Assembly (NCBI GenBank): GCA_003833075.1 | Contig: RIAY01000002.1 | Span: 124,001 to 188,000, forward strand | DNA: 64,000 bases | From: Muribaculaceae bacterium Isolate-036 (Harlan) | GTDB lineage: Bacteria > Bacteroidota > Bacteroidia > Bacteroidales > Muribaculaceae | Reading direction: 5' to 3' | Shown: positions 17,465 through 27,419 of the stretch, piece after piece | How positions within the stretch are numbered: position 1 is the stretch's first letter | Layout: every line of letters begins with the position of its first letter | Translations under genes and position numbers: made by a program | Notes under the pieces: model-generated | Seen by the model: the letters and a program-made list of their open reading frames with translations, nothing else | What the model was told of the DNA's origin: nothing | Database searches by the model: none

Positions 17465-19993
17465 ATGTCTTCAAAAATCTACAGTTATGACGAGGTCTAC
17501 GCGGCTTCTCTTGAATATTTCAAAGGAGATGAACTTGCCGCACGCGTGTGGTCAAGCAAATATGCATTGAAAGATTCGGATGGCAATATCTATGAATTGA
17601 CTCCTGACGACATGCATCATCGCATAGCAAAAGAGATAGCGCGTATTGAAAACAAATACCCGAATCCGATGGGGGAGGATGAAATCTTTTCCCTGTTGAA
17701 GGATTTTAGATATATTGTTCCCCAGGGAAGCCCGATGGCAGGAATCGGAAATAATTTTCAAGTCGGATCATTGTCAAACTGTTTTGTAATAGGTCTTGAC
17801 GGTCATCCGGATTCTTATGGCGGCATTATCCGTATTGATGAAGAGCAGGTGCAGCTGATGAAGCGTCGTGGAGGTGTCGGGCATGATTTGTCGCACATCC
17901 GTCCGAAAGGAAGCGCGGTTAAAAACTCCGCATTGACTTCTACCGGACTTGTCCCGTTCATGGAGCGATACAGCAACAGTACACGCGAGGTCGCGCAAGA
18001 CGGACGTCGAGGGGCTTTGATGATGACTGTGAGTATCAAACATCCTGATGCGGAGAGCTTTATAGATGCCAAGATGACAGAGGGGAAAGTGACCGGTGCA
18101 AATGTTTCTGTCAAGATTGACGATGATTTTATGAAATCTGTTGTCTCCGGGGAGCCTTATATGCAGCAATTTCCCGTAAAGAGCGAATCCCCGTCTGTGA
18201 CTAAAGAGATAAACGCATCCGATGTCTGGAATAAAATCGTGCACAATGCATGGAAAAGTGCCGAGCCCGGTGTTCTTTTCTGGGATACTATTCAGAAGGA
18301 GTCTGTGCCGGATTGCTACTCAGATCTTGGATTCGAGACGGTTTCTACAAATCCTTGCGGCGAAATCCCCCTCTGTCCTTATGACAGTTGCCGCCTCGTG
18401 GCAATAAACCTGTACAGTTATGTGAAGAATCCGTTCACACCTCAGGCTGAGTTTGATTTCGACCTGTTCCGCCAGCATGTAGGCAAGGCGCAGAGAATAA
18501 TGGATGATATAATCGACCTTGAGATGGAGAAGATAGAAACTATTATCGGCAAGGTCGAGAAAGATCCTGAGACTGCGGAGGTAAAAAGCACAGAACTGAA
18601 TCTTTGGAAAAAAATCCGCAACAAGACATTAAAAGGACGCCGCACCGGTTGCGGGACTACCGGCGAGGGAGACATGCTTGCCGCATTGGGTTATCGTTAT
18701 GGCACACCGGAGGCTACGGCTTTCTCCACAGAGGTTCACAAACAGCTCACGCTTGCTTACTATTCATCATCTGTTGATATGGCATCCGAACGTGGAGCTT
18801 TCGAAATATATGATTCTGAAAGGGAGAAAAACAATCCTTTTATAAATCGTATAAAAGATGCTGATCCTGCTCTTTATGAAAGAATGATCAAGACAGGACG
18901 CCGTAATATAGCGTGTCTGACGATCGCACCCACGGGCACAACATCCATAATGACGCAGACTTCTTCCGGAATCGAGCCTGTATTCCTTCCCGTATACAAG
19001 CGTAAACGCAAGGTGAATCCATCGGATGAGAATGTGCGCATCGATTTCGTTGACGAGATGGGCGATGCATTCGAAGAGTATATTGTATATCATCACAAGT
19101 TCCTGGAGTGGATGAGAATCAACGGCATAGAGAAAAAAGACAACATGACTGCCGAGGAAATTGAGGAACTTGTGAAAAAATCTCCTTATTACAAGGCAAC
19201 AAGCAACGATGTAGACTGGATGGAGAAAGTGCGTATGCAGGGCGCGGTGCAGAAATGGGTGGATCATTCGATCAGCGTGACCATCAATCTTCCTTCAGAC
19301 GTTACCGAGGAACTTGTCGGCAAACTTTATGTAGAGGCGTGGAAGGCTGGTTGCAAAGGATGTACTGTCTATCGTGACGGCTCCCGCAACAATGTGCTTG
19401 CTGCCGTGACTCCCGCCAAAGCACCCCTCATTGCCAATCCGGAACATATCATGAAACGTCCGGTCGAACTTGAGGCGGATGTGGTGCGTTTCCAGAACAA
19501 CAAAGAGAAATGGATTGCATTCGTTGGTCTTGTAGACGGAAAGCCTTATGAGATTTTTACGGGACTTGCAGATGATGAAGACGGTATTTTCTGTCCGAAG
19601 AGTGTGAGTCATGGAAAGATTATCAAGGCAATGGACGGTGACGGACGCAAGAGATACGACTTCCAGTTTATCAACAAACGCGGATACAAGACAACAATCG
19701 AAGGATTGAGCGAGAAGTTTAATCCTGAATTCTGGAATTATGCAAAACTGATTTCCGGAGTCTTGAGATATGGCATGCCTATTGATCAGGTGTTGAAACT
19801 CGTGGGTGGACTTGAATTGGATTCGACTAATATCAACACATGGAAGAATGGCCTTGAAAGGGCTCTTAAGAAGTACCTTCCCAACGGAATGGCGGCCACA
19901 GGTCAGAAGTGTCCGAAATGTGGGGCAGAGACTCTGATTTATCAGGAGGGGTGTCTGATCTGCACTTCCTGCGGTAATTCAAAATGTGGATAA
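17465..19993 (+). CDS. nrdJ: Adenosylcobalamin-dependent (class II) ribonucleotide reductase
   Basis: About 842 residues. Class II reductases make deoxyribonucleotides using coenzyme B12, in the cytosol and with or without oxygen. The N-terminal part has SNCFVIGLDG and MKRRGGVGHDLSHIRPKG. The central NPCGEIPL and IAPTGTTSIM segments form the 10-stranded barrel and substrate site. C-terminal GCKGCTVYRDGSR and a zinc-ribbon-like tail (CPKCG then CTSCG) complete the family pattern. I use the ATG at 17465; an in-frame ATG at 17414 would add 17 residues that look like leader. I see no clear cobalamin riboswitch upstream. Confidence 0.9.
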   Translation: MSSKIYSYDEVYAASLEYFKGDELAARVWSSKYALKDSDGNIYELTPDDMHHRIAKEIARIENKYPNPMGEDEIFSLLKDFRYIVPQGSPMAGIGNNFQVGSLSNCFVIGLDGHPDSYGGIIRIDEEQVQLMKRRGGVGHDLSHIRPKGSAVKNSALTSTGLVPFMERYSNSTREVAQDGRRGALMMTVSIKHPDAESFIDAKMTEGKVTGANVSVKIDDDFMKSVVSGEPYMQQFPVKSESPSVTKEINASDVWNKIVHNAWKSAEPGVLFWDTIQKESVPDCYSDLGFETVSTNPCGEIPLCPYDSCRLVAINLYSYVKNPFTPQAEFDFDLFRQHVGKAQRIMDDIIDLEMEKIETIIGKVEKDPETAEVKSTELNLWKKIRNKTLKGRRTGCGTTGEGDMLAALGYRYGTPEATAFSTEVHKQLTLAYYSSSVDMASERGAFEIYDSEREKNNPFINRIKDADPALYERMIKTGRRNIACLTIAPTGTTSIMTQTSSGIEPVFLPVYKRKRKVNPSDENVRIDFVDEMGDAFEEYIVYHHKFLEWMRINGIEKKDNMTAEEIEELVKKSPYYKATSNDVDWMEKVRMQGAVQKWVDHSISVTINLPSDVTEELVGKLYVEAWKAGCKGCTVYRDGSRNNVLAAVTPAKAPLIANPEHIMKRPVELEADVVRFQNNKEKWIAFVGLVDGKPYEIFTGLADDEDGIFCPKSVSHGKIIKAMDGDGRKRYDFQFINKRGYKTTIEGLSEKFNPEFWNYAKLISGVLRYGMPIDQVLKLVGGLELDSTNINTWKNGLERALKKYLPNGMAATGQKCPKCGAETLIYQEGCLICTSCGNSKCG

Positions 19994-20026
19994 TCATGCA
20001 ATATATATTGGCTTAACTTATATTTT

Positions 20027-22705
20027 ATGAAGATTACCTTAAATATCAACTACCACACCGAATGGGGAGAGTCGCTATATGTTAGCGGCTCAATCCCGGC
20101 GCTGGGCAATGGAGATGTTGCCCGGGCGGTGGAAATGAATCTTGTCAGCCCGGATATGTGGCAGCTTCAGCTGGACTTGAAAAATGATCCTGGCAACTTT
20201 GATTATCGTTTTATCGTCAAGGCTCCGGAGAAGGAGTGGCGATTCGAGTGGGGTGCGCCGCATAGGTTTGTGTCCGGGAAGGGGATTGAGTCCTATCGAA
20301 TATTCTGCTCCTGGCAGGATCTCCCGGCTGACAAGCCGTTCTATTCATCGGCGTTTGTCGATGGCATGTTGCGTCGTCCTTATCGCGACCAGCCACTTGT
20401 ACCCAAGGCAGGGACTGTTAATATGCGTATAGAGGCTCCAATGATTGAGCCAGACGAGGTGCTGGCAATCAGCGGAGAGGGTAAAGAACTCGGAAACTGG
20501 GATCCTGCGCACGCGCTTGTATTGAATGATGCTTCATTCCCTGTATGGGAGATCAATCTTAGTGCGGATTCCATGGCAACTCCGTTTGAGTATAAATTCA
20601 TCATTCTCAAGAAAGATACCCGCGAGGTGAAGGGTTGGGAATATACCGACAACCGTGTATATGGAATCAAATGTGAGTCAGCTGCCGAACATGTTGTGAT
20701 CGACGGGCTTCGTTTTGCGAATCCGAAAGAAAACTGGAAAGGTGCCGGAACGGCGATACCCGTGTTCTCAATCCGTACAGAGAATGATTTCGGAGTCGGA
20801 GATTTCATGGATATCAAGAAGATGGTTGACTGGTGTGCGTTGACAGGTCAGAAGATACTTCAGATTTTGCCTATCAATGACACGACCATGACCGGAACAT
20901 GGGTTGATTCTTATCCCTATAAGGCAAATTCTATCTTTGCTCTTCATCCTATGTTTCTCAACCTTTGGGAAGTGGGGACTCTTAAAGATGAAAAACGGCG
21001 CGATTATTATTATAATCTTGCGCTGGATCTTAATGCGCTTCCGGTCATAGACTATGAGCGTGTCAATGCCGGCAAACAGGAATATCTTCGGGAGATTTTT
21101 GCCGAGCAGGGCAGCGTAACCCGTCAGCGTAAAGAATACAAAGAGTTTGTTTCGAGGAATGAATACTGGTTGAAACCATATGCCGCCTGGTGTGTGCTCC
21201 GTGAAATATATCAGACTCCGGATAACAATTGTTGGGGAGAGTTTGCCCGTTATGATGTTGAGAAATTAGAAAAGCTCTCTATTGAATTTAAAGATAGGTT
21301 CGATTTCTATTATTATGTGCAGTATCATCTTGACAGACAGCTTCATGACGCGAGGGACTATGCACATAGCCACGGAGTGGTGTTGAAAGGAGATATACCT
21401 ATCGGTATAAGCCGTTTCAGTGCGGATGCATGGGTTTCTCCTGAATTGTTTAATTTGAATACTCAGGCAGGCGCGCCGCCGGATGACTTTTCAGTGCTTG
21501 GTCAGAATTGGGGATTGCCGACTTACAACTGGGATGAAATGGCGAAAGACGGTTTCCAGTGGTGGAAAAATCGCTTCCGAAAGATGGCGGAGTATTTTGA
21601 TGCGTATAGGATTGACCATATACTTGGCTTTTTCCGCATATGGGAAATACCGATGAATGCCGTGCATGGGCTTTTAGGATATTTTAATCCGGCATTACCT
21701 TTTTCAGCAGAGGAACTCCGTAATAGCTATGATTTTTGGATTGATCCGGATGTCATGACACGTCCCTTGATTCTTGACTGGATGCTCAACGACTTCTTCA
21801 GTGATATGAAAGAAGAAGTGAAAGAACGATTCCTTGACAGGGTGGGTGGAGACCGCTATTGTCTAAAGAGTTTTATTGACACTCAAGAGAAAGTAGAGAA
21901 GTATTTTGCCGGCATAGACAAGGATGAAAAGACAGAGCGTGTAAAGAATGCCCTTCTGGGAATTATTGATGACGTGCTTTTCATTGAAGATCCATATAAT
22001 AAAGGTCACTATCATCCAAGAATTGCCGCTCAATATACGTATCAGTATCGTGTGCTTTCAGACTATGCGAAATGGAATTTCAATCGTCTTTACACAGATT
22101 TCTTTTATCATAGGCATAATGATTTCTGGTATGGGAAGGCTATGTGGAAGCTACCTCCGCTTTTGGATTCAACTTCAATGCTGACATGTGCTGAAGACCT
22201 TGGTATGATACCTGACTGCGTGCCTGAAGTTATGGACCGCTTACAGATTCTTTCGCTCGAGATCCAGCGTATGCCTAAAGATACGGGAACTGAATTTGGA
22301 GACACTTGGCATTATCCGTATTATTCGGTTTGCACGACATCGTCTCATGACATGGCTGGAATCAGAGGCTGGTGGGAAAGCGATCGTGACGCCACGCAGA
22401 GGTTTTATAGTCATGTGCTGCATGAGAGTGGAAATGCACCGCATTTTGCAGAACCATGGATTTGTGACAAGATTATAAGTCTTCACCTTGAGAGCCCGTC
22501 AATGTTGTGTATCCTCCCGTTGCAAGACTGGATGTCGTGTGACGGATCGTTGAGACGGGAGAATCCGAATGATGAGCAAATCAATGATCCTTCAAATCCA
22601 CGTCATTACTGGCGTTACCGCATGCATCTGACTGTAGAGGAGCTTATGCGTAAGGATTCTTTTAACGCTGCGATGCGGCAACGCATTTCAGAATCCAAGA
22701 GATGA
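20027..22705 (+). CDS. malQ: 4-alpha-glucanotransferase with two CBM20 modules
   Basis: An 892-residue GH77 amylomaltase that disproportionates maltodextrins. Two starch-binding CBM20-like modules form the N terminus (about residues 1-110 and 125-240, the second containing GKELGNWDP). The catalytic part has YPYKANSIFALHP, the nucleophile in YRIDHILGFFRIWEIP, the acid/base in CAEDLGMIP and the third carboxylate in SSHDMAGIRGWWE. No signal peptide is visible, so it is cytosolic. Its stop overlaps the next gene's ATG. Confidence 0.92.
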   Translation: MKITLNINYHTEWGESLYVSGSIPALGNGDVARAVEMNLVSPDMWQLQLDLKNDPGNFDYRFIVKAPEKEWRFEWGAPHRFVSGKGIESYRIFCSWQDLPADKPFYSSAFVDGMLRRPYRDQPLVPKAGTVNMRIEAPMIEPDEVLAISGEGKELGNWDPAHALVLNDASFPVWEINLSADSMATPFEYKFIILKKDTREVKGWEYTDNRVYGIKCESAAEHVVIDGLRFANPKENWKGAGTAIPVFSIRTENDFGVGDFMDIKKMVDWCALTGQKILQILPINDTTMTGTWVDSYPYKANSIFALHPMFLNLWEVGTLKDEKRRDYYYNLALDLNALPVIDYERVNAGKQEYLREIFAEQGSVTRQRKEYKEFVSRNEYWLKPYAAWCVLREIYQTPDNNCWGEFARYDVEKLEKLSIEFKDRFDFYYYVQYHLDRQLHDARDYAHSHGVVLKGDIPIGISRFSADAWVSPELFNLNTQAGAPPDDFSVLGQNWGLPTYNWDEMAKDGFQWWKNRFRKMAEYFDAYRIDHILGFFRIWEIPMNAVHGLLGYFNPALPFSAEELRNSYDFWIDPDVMTRPLILDWMLNDFFSDMKEEVKERFLDRVGGDRYCLKSFIDTQEKVEKYFAGIDKDEKTERVKNALLGIIDDVLFIEDPYNKGHYHPRIAAQYTYQYRVLSDYAKWNFNRLYTDFFYHRHNDFWYGKAMWKLPPLLDSTSMLTCAEDLGMIPDCVPEVMDRLQILSLEIQRMPKDTGTEFGDTWHYPYYSVCTTSSHDMAGIRGWWESDRDATQRFYSHVLHESGNAPHFAEPWICDKIISLHLESPSMLCILPLQDWMSCDGSLRRENPNDEQINDPSNPRHYWRYRMHLTVEELMRKDSFNAAMRQRISESKR

Positions 22706-23862
22706 TGATGAACATAGTCTTAAAGTTTTTGACTCCGATATTGACGTGCATGCTCCTGCTTCCATCCATGGAAAGCGGAGCATGCACTTCGGCTATAGTA
22801 TCGGCGGAGGTTAACCCTTACGGGCGCCCGATCCTTTGGAAGCATCGGGATACGAGCACAATTGACAATAAGGTTGAATATGTTGCTGCGCGTCCCGGCG
22901 AGTTGTCGTATGTTGCATTGTTTAATGCCGGGGATAAGTATCTTAAGGAGGCATGGATGGGTATGAATGAGGCTGGATTTGCCGTTATGAATACAGCTTC
23001 TTATAATATTAAAGATGACAAGGTCAGCGCCAAAAAAATGGATAAGGAAGGATATGTGATGACAAAGGCTCTGAAAACATGTCGCACTGTGGATGATTTT
23101 GCCCGCTTGCTGGAGACTCTTCCGCGTCCTATGGGTGTGGAAGCGAATTTTGGCGTAATTGATGCAACCGGTAATGGCGCTTATTTCGAGACGAATAATC
23201 ATAGTTATAGGCGGTTTGATCTGAAGGATGCCGAGAATGGTGTGCTCGTACGTACCAATTACAGTCATTCAGGCAGACCGGACGAAGGTTTTGGTTTTGT
23301 GCGTGAGGCTAATGCCTGCCATTTGCTTGACCCATATGTGAGAACGAAGTCTGTAACTCCCGAGGTGCTGACTGAGGAACTGAGTCGTAGCTTTTATCAC
23401 GATATGAATAAACGAGACTATTCATCTGCGGGAGAGAGGTGGGTAATAGATCAGGATTTTATACCCAGGTATAAATCTACTGCTACAATTGCCATTGAAG
23501 GATGTCGTCCTGTTTCTTCAGTGTCGGAGGTGACCCCTGAGATGGTAAAACGCGAATATGTGATGTGGACCGGTCTCGGATATCCGCCCTGTGCGGAGAT
23601 ACGTGCTGTTACATGCGATAAAGAGGGTGTTGATAAAGACCTGCGGGGGTCTTTGCCAAACGGTCATTCTCCACTTGCAGACAAGGCAAAAAAGATGCGC
23701 GATGAAGTTTTTCCCATACATAAGGGAAACGGAGACAAATACATCGACATGGAAAAACTTTTCCGTGAGGACGGTACGGGATATGTGCAGAAATTAAAGC
23801 AGCTAAATGTTGAGAATTTCAAAAAAGGGAGGGAGAATCGGGATGGATACGGCAAAAACTGA
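22702..23862 (+). CDS. Secreted Ntn-hydrolase (acyltransferase/peptidase C45-like)
   Basis: A 386-residue protein with a hydrophobic signal sequence ending at GAC, so that processing would expose Cys28 as an N-terminal nucleophile (CTSAIVSAEVNP). The following RPILWKHRDTS, GMNEAGFAVMNT and the later VRTNYSH segment match the Ntn-hydrolase family that includes acyl-CoA:6-APA acyltransferase (C45) and is distantly related to bile-salt hydrolases. It probably cleaves or transfers an amide-linked acyl group in the periplasm; the substrate is unknown. It overlaps malQ by 4 bp and the next gene by 20 bp. The lipobox is too weak to call a lipoprotein. Confidence 0.65.
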   Translation: MMMNIVLKFLTPILTCMLLLPSMESGACTSAIVSAEVNPYGRPILWKHRDTSTIDNKVEYVAARPGELSYVALFNAGDKYLKEAWMGMNEAGFAVMNTASYNIKDDKVSAKKMDKEGYVMTKALKTCRTVDDFARLLETLPRPMGVEANFGVIDATGNGAYFETNNHSYRRFDLKDAENGVLVRTNYSHSGRPDEGFGFVREANACHLLDPYVRTKSVTPEVLTEELSRSFYHDMNKRDYSSAGERWVIDQDFIPRYKSTATIAIEGCRPVSSVSEVTPEMVKREYVMWTGLGYPPCAEIRAVTCDKEGVDKDLRGSLPNGHSPLADKAKKMRDEVFPIHKGNGDKYIDMEKLFREDGTGYVQKLKQLNVENFKKGRENRDGYGKN

Positions 23863-24403
23863 TTTTCTGTGTAATGAAGTCTTCAGGATGACTAAGGGTG
23901 ATTTCGCACGCAAGATGTTTTTGTTCTGGGGTGTGACTCCTGCCATTGTTCTGTCACTGTGGTTTGTAGCAGGCTTGGTATTCGGAATTGTTGTCAATAT
24001 TGTTTATTTTGCTGTAGCTGCCATGGCATTGTTCATCATGTTGCCGTTGGTCATGATGTTTCTGTATTATAGCCATGGATTAAATAAATACTGTTATTTC
24101 AATGTTGTGGATCATAATATCTCTCTTTCGGAGAATGGTGTGATGGTAACAATGTATTTCCCTGTGACTTCAGAGGGAAGTGATGACACAGACAATAATG
24201 AGAATGAGACTAAAAAGAGCGAGGTCTTTATAAATTACAGCAGGTTTGGAGCTTACAGGGTGTTTTCTGATTCAGTGGTTTTCCCCATAGACAAGCCTGT
24301 TAGCGGTTTTTTGTGGATGCCGTTGTCTGCATTTGAGGATGGACCGGAATTTGAGAATGCCGTGAGAAAATTGTCTTCAAAGCTGACATTAAGTGCTTTC
24401 TGA
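23843..24403 (+). CDS. Small inner-membrane protein, unknown
   Basis: A 186-residue protein with two adjacent membrane helices (about residues 27-50 and 54-75). A soluble C-terminal domain follows, with an acidic insert (DDTDNNENE) and a FPIDKPVSGFLWMP segment. The layout is reminiscent of YcxB-type proteins, but I cannot assign a family firmly. The ATG at 23843 lies 20 bp inside the 3' end of the Ntn-hydrolase gene, so it is the third member of the malQ run. Confidence 0.65.
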   Translation: MDTAKTDFLCNEVFRMTKGDFARKMFLFWGVTPAIVLSLWFVAGLVFGIVVNIVYFAVAAMALFIMLPLVMMFLYYSHGLNKYCYFNVVDHNISLSENGVMVTMYFPVTSEGSDDTDNNENETKKSEVFINYSRFGAYRVFSDSVVFPIDKPVSGFLWMPLSAFEDGPEFENAVRKLSSKLTLSAF

Positions 24404-24452
24404 TTAATGAAGTGATTATTGCTGACTGTCGGTTTGTTAATTAATTCGGATT

Positions 24453-24878
24453 TTGCATATGCGTATATTAAAAGAAAAGAACAAGAAATATTGCTTCATA
24501 ATGGATATGGAGGTTCGCGATTATGAACTTGATTGCGAACAGATAGTGAACAATGCGAATTATCTTCATTATATGGAGCATACGCGCCATAGGTTCTGTA
24601 TGGATGCGGGAGTCTCTTTTACGCAGATGCATAATAATGGCATCGATGCCGTTGTTCGCAAGATAGAGATTGAATATAAGACATCGCTGCGGGGTGGAGA
24701 CACGTTTCTCAGTTGTCTGAGGGTGGAGAGAAAGGGTGCCAGATTCATTTTTCATCAGGATATAATACGTTCTGACGGAGAGGTATGCACAGAGGCTGTC
24801 GTGACATGTGTTATTCTTAAAGACGGCAAGCTGACAAGAGGTGACGAACTCGCCCGCCTGTTTGCCAAATACCTGTAA
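24453..24878 (+). CDS. Hotdog-fold acyl-CoA thioesterase (4HBT-like)
   Basis: A 141-residue thioesterase of the YbgC/FadM type. The core starts at VRDYELDCEQIVNNANYLHYMEHTR, where the family aspartate and the NNANY segment define the active-site helix. A conserved LRGGDTFL strand and the AVVTCVILKDGKL strand follow. It hydrolyses acyl-CoA or acyl-ACP thioesters, chain length unknown. The start is uncertain: ATGs at 24453, 24459 and 24501 are all in frame, and the last gives the usual family length. dprA begins 6 bp after its stop. Confidence 0.8.
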   Translation: MHMRILKEKNKKYCFIMDMEVRDYELDCEQIVNNANYLHYMEHTRHRFCMDAGVSFTQMHNNGIDAVVRKIEIEYKTSLRGGDTFLSCLRVERKGARFIFHQDIIRSDGEVCTEAVVTCVILKDGKLTRGDELARLFAKYL

Positions 24879-24884
24879 GTTGCG

Positions 24885-26009
24885 ATGAATCATACGGAAG
24901 AAGATGCTATATATCGTATAGCATTAGGGATGATGAAAGGTTGCAATGCATCCATAGTCAAAAGAATGGTCGAGAGGGGTGTGACTCCACGGGAGTTTTT
25001 TACTCTTGATCTGTTGTCGGTGTATGATGCGTTGGGACTGAACAGTAAGAACGGTTTTGGCGCGAACTCAAGAGAAGACTCCTTGCAAAAGGCAAAGAAC
25101 GAGTATCAGTTTGTTTCACGCCACTCGATACGCGTGTTGTCGCTCGCTGACGATGATTATCCGTGGTTGCTTGCTGAAATACCGGATGCTCCGGTCACTC
25201 TTTATATGCTTGGTGATGCAGAACTGAATCCGATGCATTCAGCCAGCATTGTCGGCACGCGTAAGCCTACAAAATACGGGATGTCTTTCTGTAGCCGGTT
25301 TTGCACAGATCTTTGCGGATATTTTCCTGATCTTTCCATAGTCAGCGGACTTGCACTCGGCATAGATGCCGCCGCTCATACCGCCGCTCTGGATTCCGGT
25401 TGTCAGACAATTGCTGTTGTTGCTCACGGTCTTGACACGCTTTATCCGGCGGCAAACAGGGATCTTGCTCGAAGAATAATAAAAAACGGAGGTGCGGTTA
25501 TTACAGAGTATCCGTCAGGATCGACTCCGCATCGTTCCTGTTTCTTAGAGAGAAACAGGATAGTGGCAGGTCTTTCGCAGCTGACAGTAGTCGTGGAATC
25601 TCCGATAAAAGGGGGAGCGATGAGTACTGCCAACCTTGCTTTCAATTATGACAGAGAGGTTATGGCTCTGCCCGGAAGGGTTACGGATGACGTAAGCGCC
25701 GGCTGTAATCTTTTGATCAGAAAAGAGAAGGCACATCTGATAGGAGCTGCCGCAGATGTGATAGAGATGATGGGATGGAAGCCGCTTGGCAGACGTGTGG
25801 CGCCAAAGCAGAGAAATCTTTTTCCCGAACTTGAAGGAACACCGGGAAGAATATATGAATTGCTTAAGTTTGAATCTGACCCCGTGTCTGTAGATGTGAT
25901 TCATCTTCGAACCGGCATAAGTGTGCCGGAACTCATGGGTGCTTTGACAGAACTTGAATTTGACGGCATAATCACACGTCAGCCTGGAAACCGCTATTCA
26001 ATCTCCTGA
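24885..26009 (+). CDS. dprA: DprA/Smf single-strand DNA-binding protein
   Basis: A 374-residue DprA. The Rossmann-like core contains VGTRKPTKYGM, VSGLALGIDAAAH, GLDTLYPAANR, ITEYPSG and FLERNRIVAGLS, and ends with GRVTDDVSAGCNLLI. A helix-hairpin-helix-like N terminus (about residues 1-70) and a C-terminal winged-helix domain (about 310-374) complete the usual three-part layout. DprA loads RecA on incoming single strands during transformation; its role in Bacteroidales is less clear. A strong bidirectional terminator follows. Confidence 0.92.
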   Translation: MNHTEEDAIYRIALGMMKGCNASIVKRMVERGVTPREFFTLDLLSVYDALGLNSKNGFGANSREDSLQKAKNEYQFVSRHSIRVLSLADDDYPWLLAEIPDAPVTLYMLGDAELNPMHSASIVGTRKPTKYGMSFCSRFCTDLCGYFPDLSIVSGLALGIDAAAHTAALDSGCQTIAVVAHGLDTLYPAANRDLARRIIKNGGAVITEYPSGSTPHRSCFLERNRIVAGLSQLTVVVESPIKGGAMSTANLAFNYDREVMALPGRVTDDVSAGCNLLIRKEKAHLIGAAADVIEMMGWKPLGRRVAPKQRNLFPELEGTPGRIYELLKFESDPVSVDVIHLRTGISVPELMGALTELEFDGIITRQPGNRYSIS

Positions 26010-26047
26010 GACATGATTGCCTTATGATATAAGTAGTGACTAAGGAT

Positions 26048-26083
26048 AATTAAAAATGCCGGATTTATCCGGCATTTTTAATT
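26048..26083. terminator. 16-bp stem bidirectional terminator
   Basis: A perfect 16-bp stem around the loop TTTA, with A- and T-runs at both ends, between the convergent dprA and nucleoside phosphorylase genes. Confidence 0.9.
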
Positions 26084-26094
26084 ATCTTTCCATT

Positions 26095-26973
26095 TTAGAA
26101 ACGTTCAAGAACAGTTTCTATAAGATGCCTTACTTTAGGTTTATAGTCTGTATTTGCGTTGTTAAGCCTGCGTTCGGCAATGATGCAGCATACAGTCATC
26201 GCACGGTGTCCGAGGAGTTTTGCCATACCTTGGAGACATGCTGATTCCATCTCGAAGTTTGTAATCGGTCGACCGTTGAACCGGAAGCTTTCGATTTTCT
26301 CGTTCAGATTGGGGTCAGCCAGTTTCAGACGCACCATTCTTCCTTGCGGAGCATAGAAGCCTACAGCTGCAATTGTAAATCCTCGCACCATGTCATCACG
26401 ACCAATTCTCTCTACAAGCTCAGCATCGGCATTTACAGTGTAAGGAGCAGCCCATGTCTCTTTCCATTCCGTATGTTTGCAGAATTCGCGTTCAAACTCA
26501 AGATCGCACACTTTATCACGGTCGGCGTAGAAATTCAGAATGCCGTCGAATCCCATGCCTTTTTCTGCTATTACGAAATCACCAATGTGCAAATCCTCCT
26601 GTAATGATCCGGAAGTTCCGATACGCACGATGTTGAGAGTGCGATGTTCCTGTTTTATTTTCCGGGTCTTGAAATCTATGTTGGCAAGAGCGTCAAGTTC
26701 GGTAACGACAATCTCGATGTTGTCCGGACCTATGCCATGAGAAATGACCATCATCGTTTTCCCCTTGTATGTGCCGCCTATCGCATGAAACTCTCGTGAC
26801 GAGACATTATAATCTATCGAATCAAAATATGACGCCACCATATCCACTCTGCCGGGATCTCCGACAAAAATGATATTGTCTCGGAGTTGTTCCGGAGTGA
26901 GGTGAATGTGAAAAACAGAACCGTCCTCATTGATTATGAGTTCGGAAGCGGGTATAATTCTATCGTCTGCCAT
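26095..26973 (-). CDS. Uridine phosphorylase-like nucleoside phosphorylase
   Basis: A 292-residue PNP/UDP-family enzyme that splits nucleosides with phosphate to release the base and ribose 1-phosphate. FVGDPGRVDMV (phosphate loop), SHGIGPDNIEIV, RIGTSGSLQ and the ribose-binding NFEMESACLQGMAKLLGH are present. Uridine is the most likely substrate, but other nucleosides are possible. An ATG three codons upstream (26982) is also possible. Monocistronic, next to the REP-like element. Confidence 0.85.
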   Translation of the reverse strand: MADDRIIPASELIINEDGSVFHIHLTPEQLRDNIIFVGDPGRVDMVASYFDSIDYNVSSREFHAIGGTYKGKTMMVISHGIGPDNIEIVVTELDALANIDFKTRKIKQEHRTLNIVRIGTSGSLQEDLHIGDFVIAEKGMGFDGILNFYADRDKVCDLEFEREFCKHTEWKETWAAPYTVNADAELVERIGRDDMVRGFTIAAVGFYAPQGRMVRLKLADPNLNEKIESFRFNGRPITNFEMESACLQGMAKLLGHRAMTVCCIIAERRLNNANTDYKPKVRHLIETVLERF

Positions 26974-27136
26974 AAAATGCATTTAATAATAAAATTTTAA
27001 AATGTCCATAGCAGATATTGATGTCAGATCATGACTTTAATTAATTGTGTCTTGGAAACTGTTTAAATCAGGCATCAATATGCTGGTATGAAAGTTCAAT
27101 CTCTGATAAGTAAGTGTTGGAAATTAGCTTATATTA

Positions 27137-27240
27137 AATTTTAGGAGATTTTGAGATGATTTCATGATTCCGAAGAAGGAGCATAGCGGGCTATGCGACT
27201 GATGAGAAATCATGAAAGCATCCAAAAGATTCAAAATTTA
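27137..27240. repeat. REP-like imperfect palindrome
   Basis: A 104-bp imperfect inverted repeat. The outer arms read AAATTTTaGGAG and its near-complement AAATTTTGAATC, the middle arms GATGATTTCATGATT and GATGCTTTCATGATT, and the core is GCATAG-CGGG-CTATGC (27181-27196). It sits in the 437-bp gap between the phosphorylase and the tRNA. The form is that of an interspersed intergenic palindrome, and I recall similar elements in Bacteroidales genomes; the rest of the gap is AT-rich with no gene. Confidence 0.65.
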
Positions 27241-27366
27241 AATAAGCACGGCATTTACTTATTATAAACTAATTTTCAATACTTACTTATTATAAACAAT
27301 ATATAGTTGTTTATGTCATGCAAAAATAGTGAAAATGCCCGAAAAGAATAAAAATAATGAGAAAAA

Positions 27367-27398
27367 TTTGGTGTGTTACTGAAAAAGTTGTAATTTTG
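27367..27398 (+). promoter_or_regulatory. tRNA-Ser promoter
   Basis: TTTG (27367-27370), 20 bp, then TAATTTTG (27391-27398): a complete -33/-7 promoter 22 bp before the tRNA 5' end. Confidence 0.8.
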
Positions 27399-27419
27399 CA
27401 CGCTATCAAAAACGACTGA

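Noticed and set aside
22702-23862. Bile-salt hydrolase
   Set aside because: It shares the Ntn-hydrolase N-terminal Cys, but the residues after it fit the C45/acyltransferase branch better than bile-salt hydrolases.
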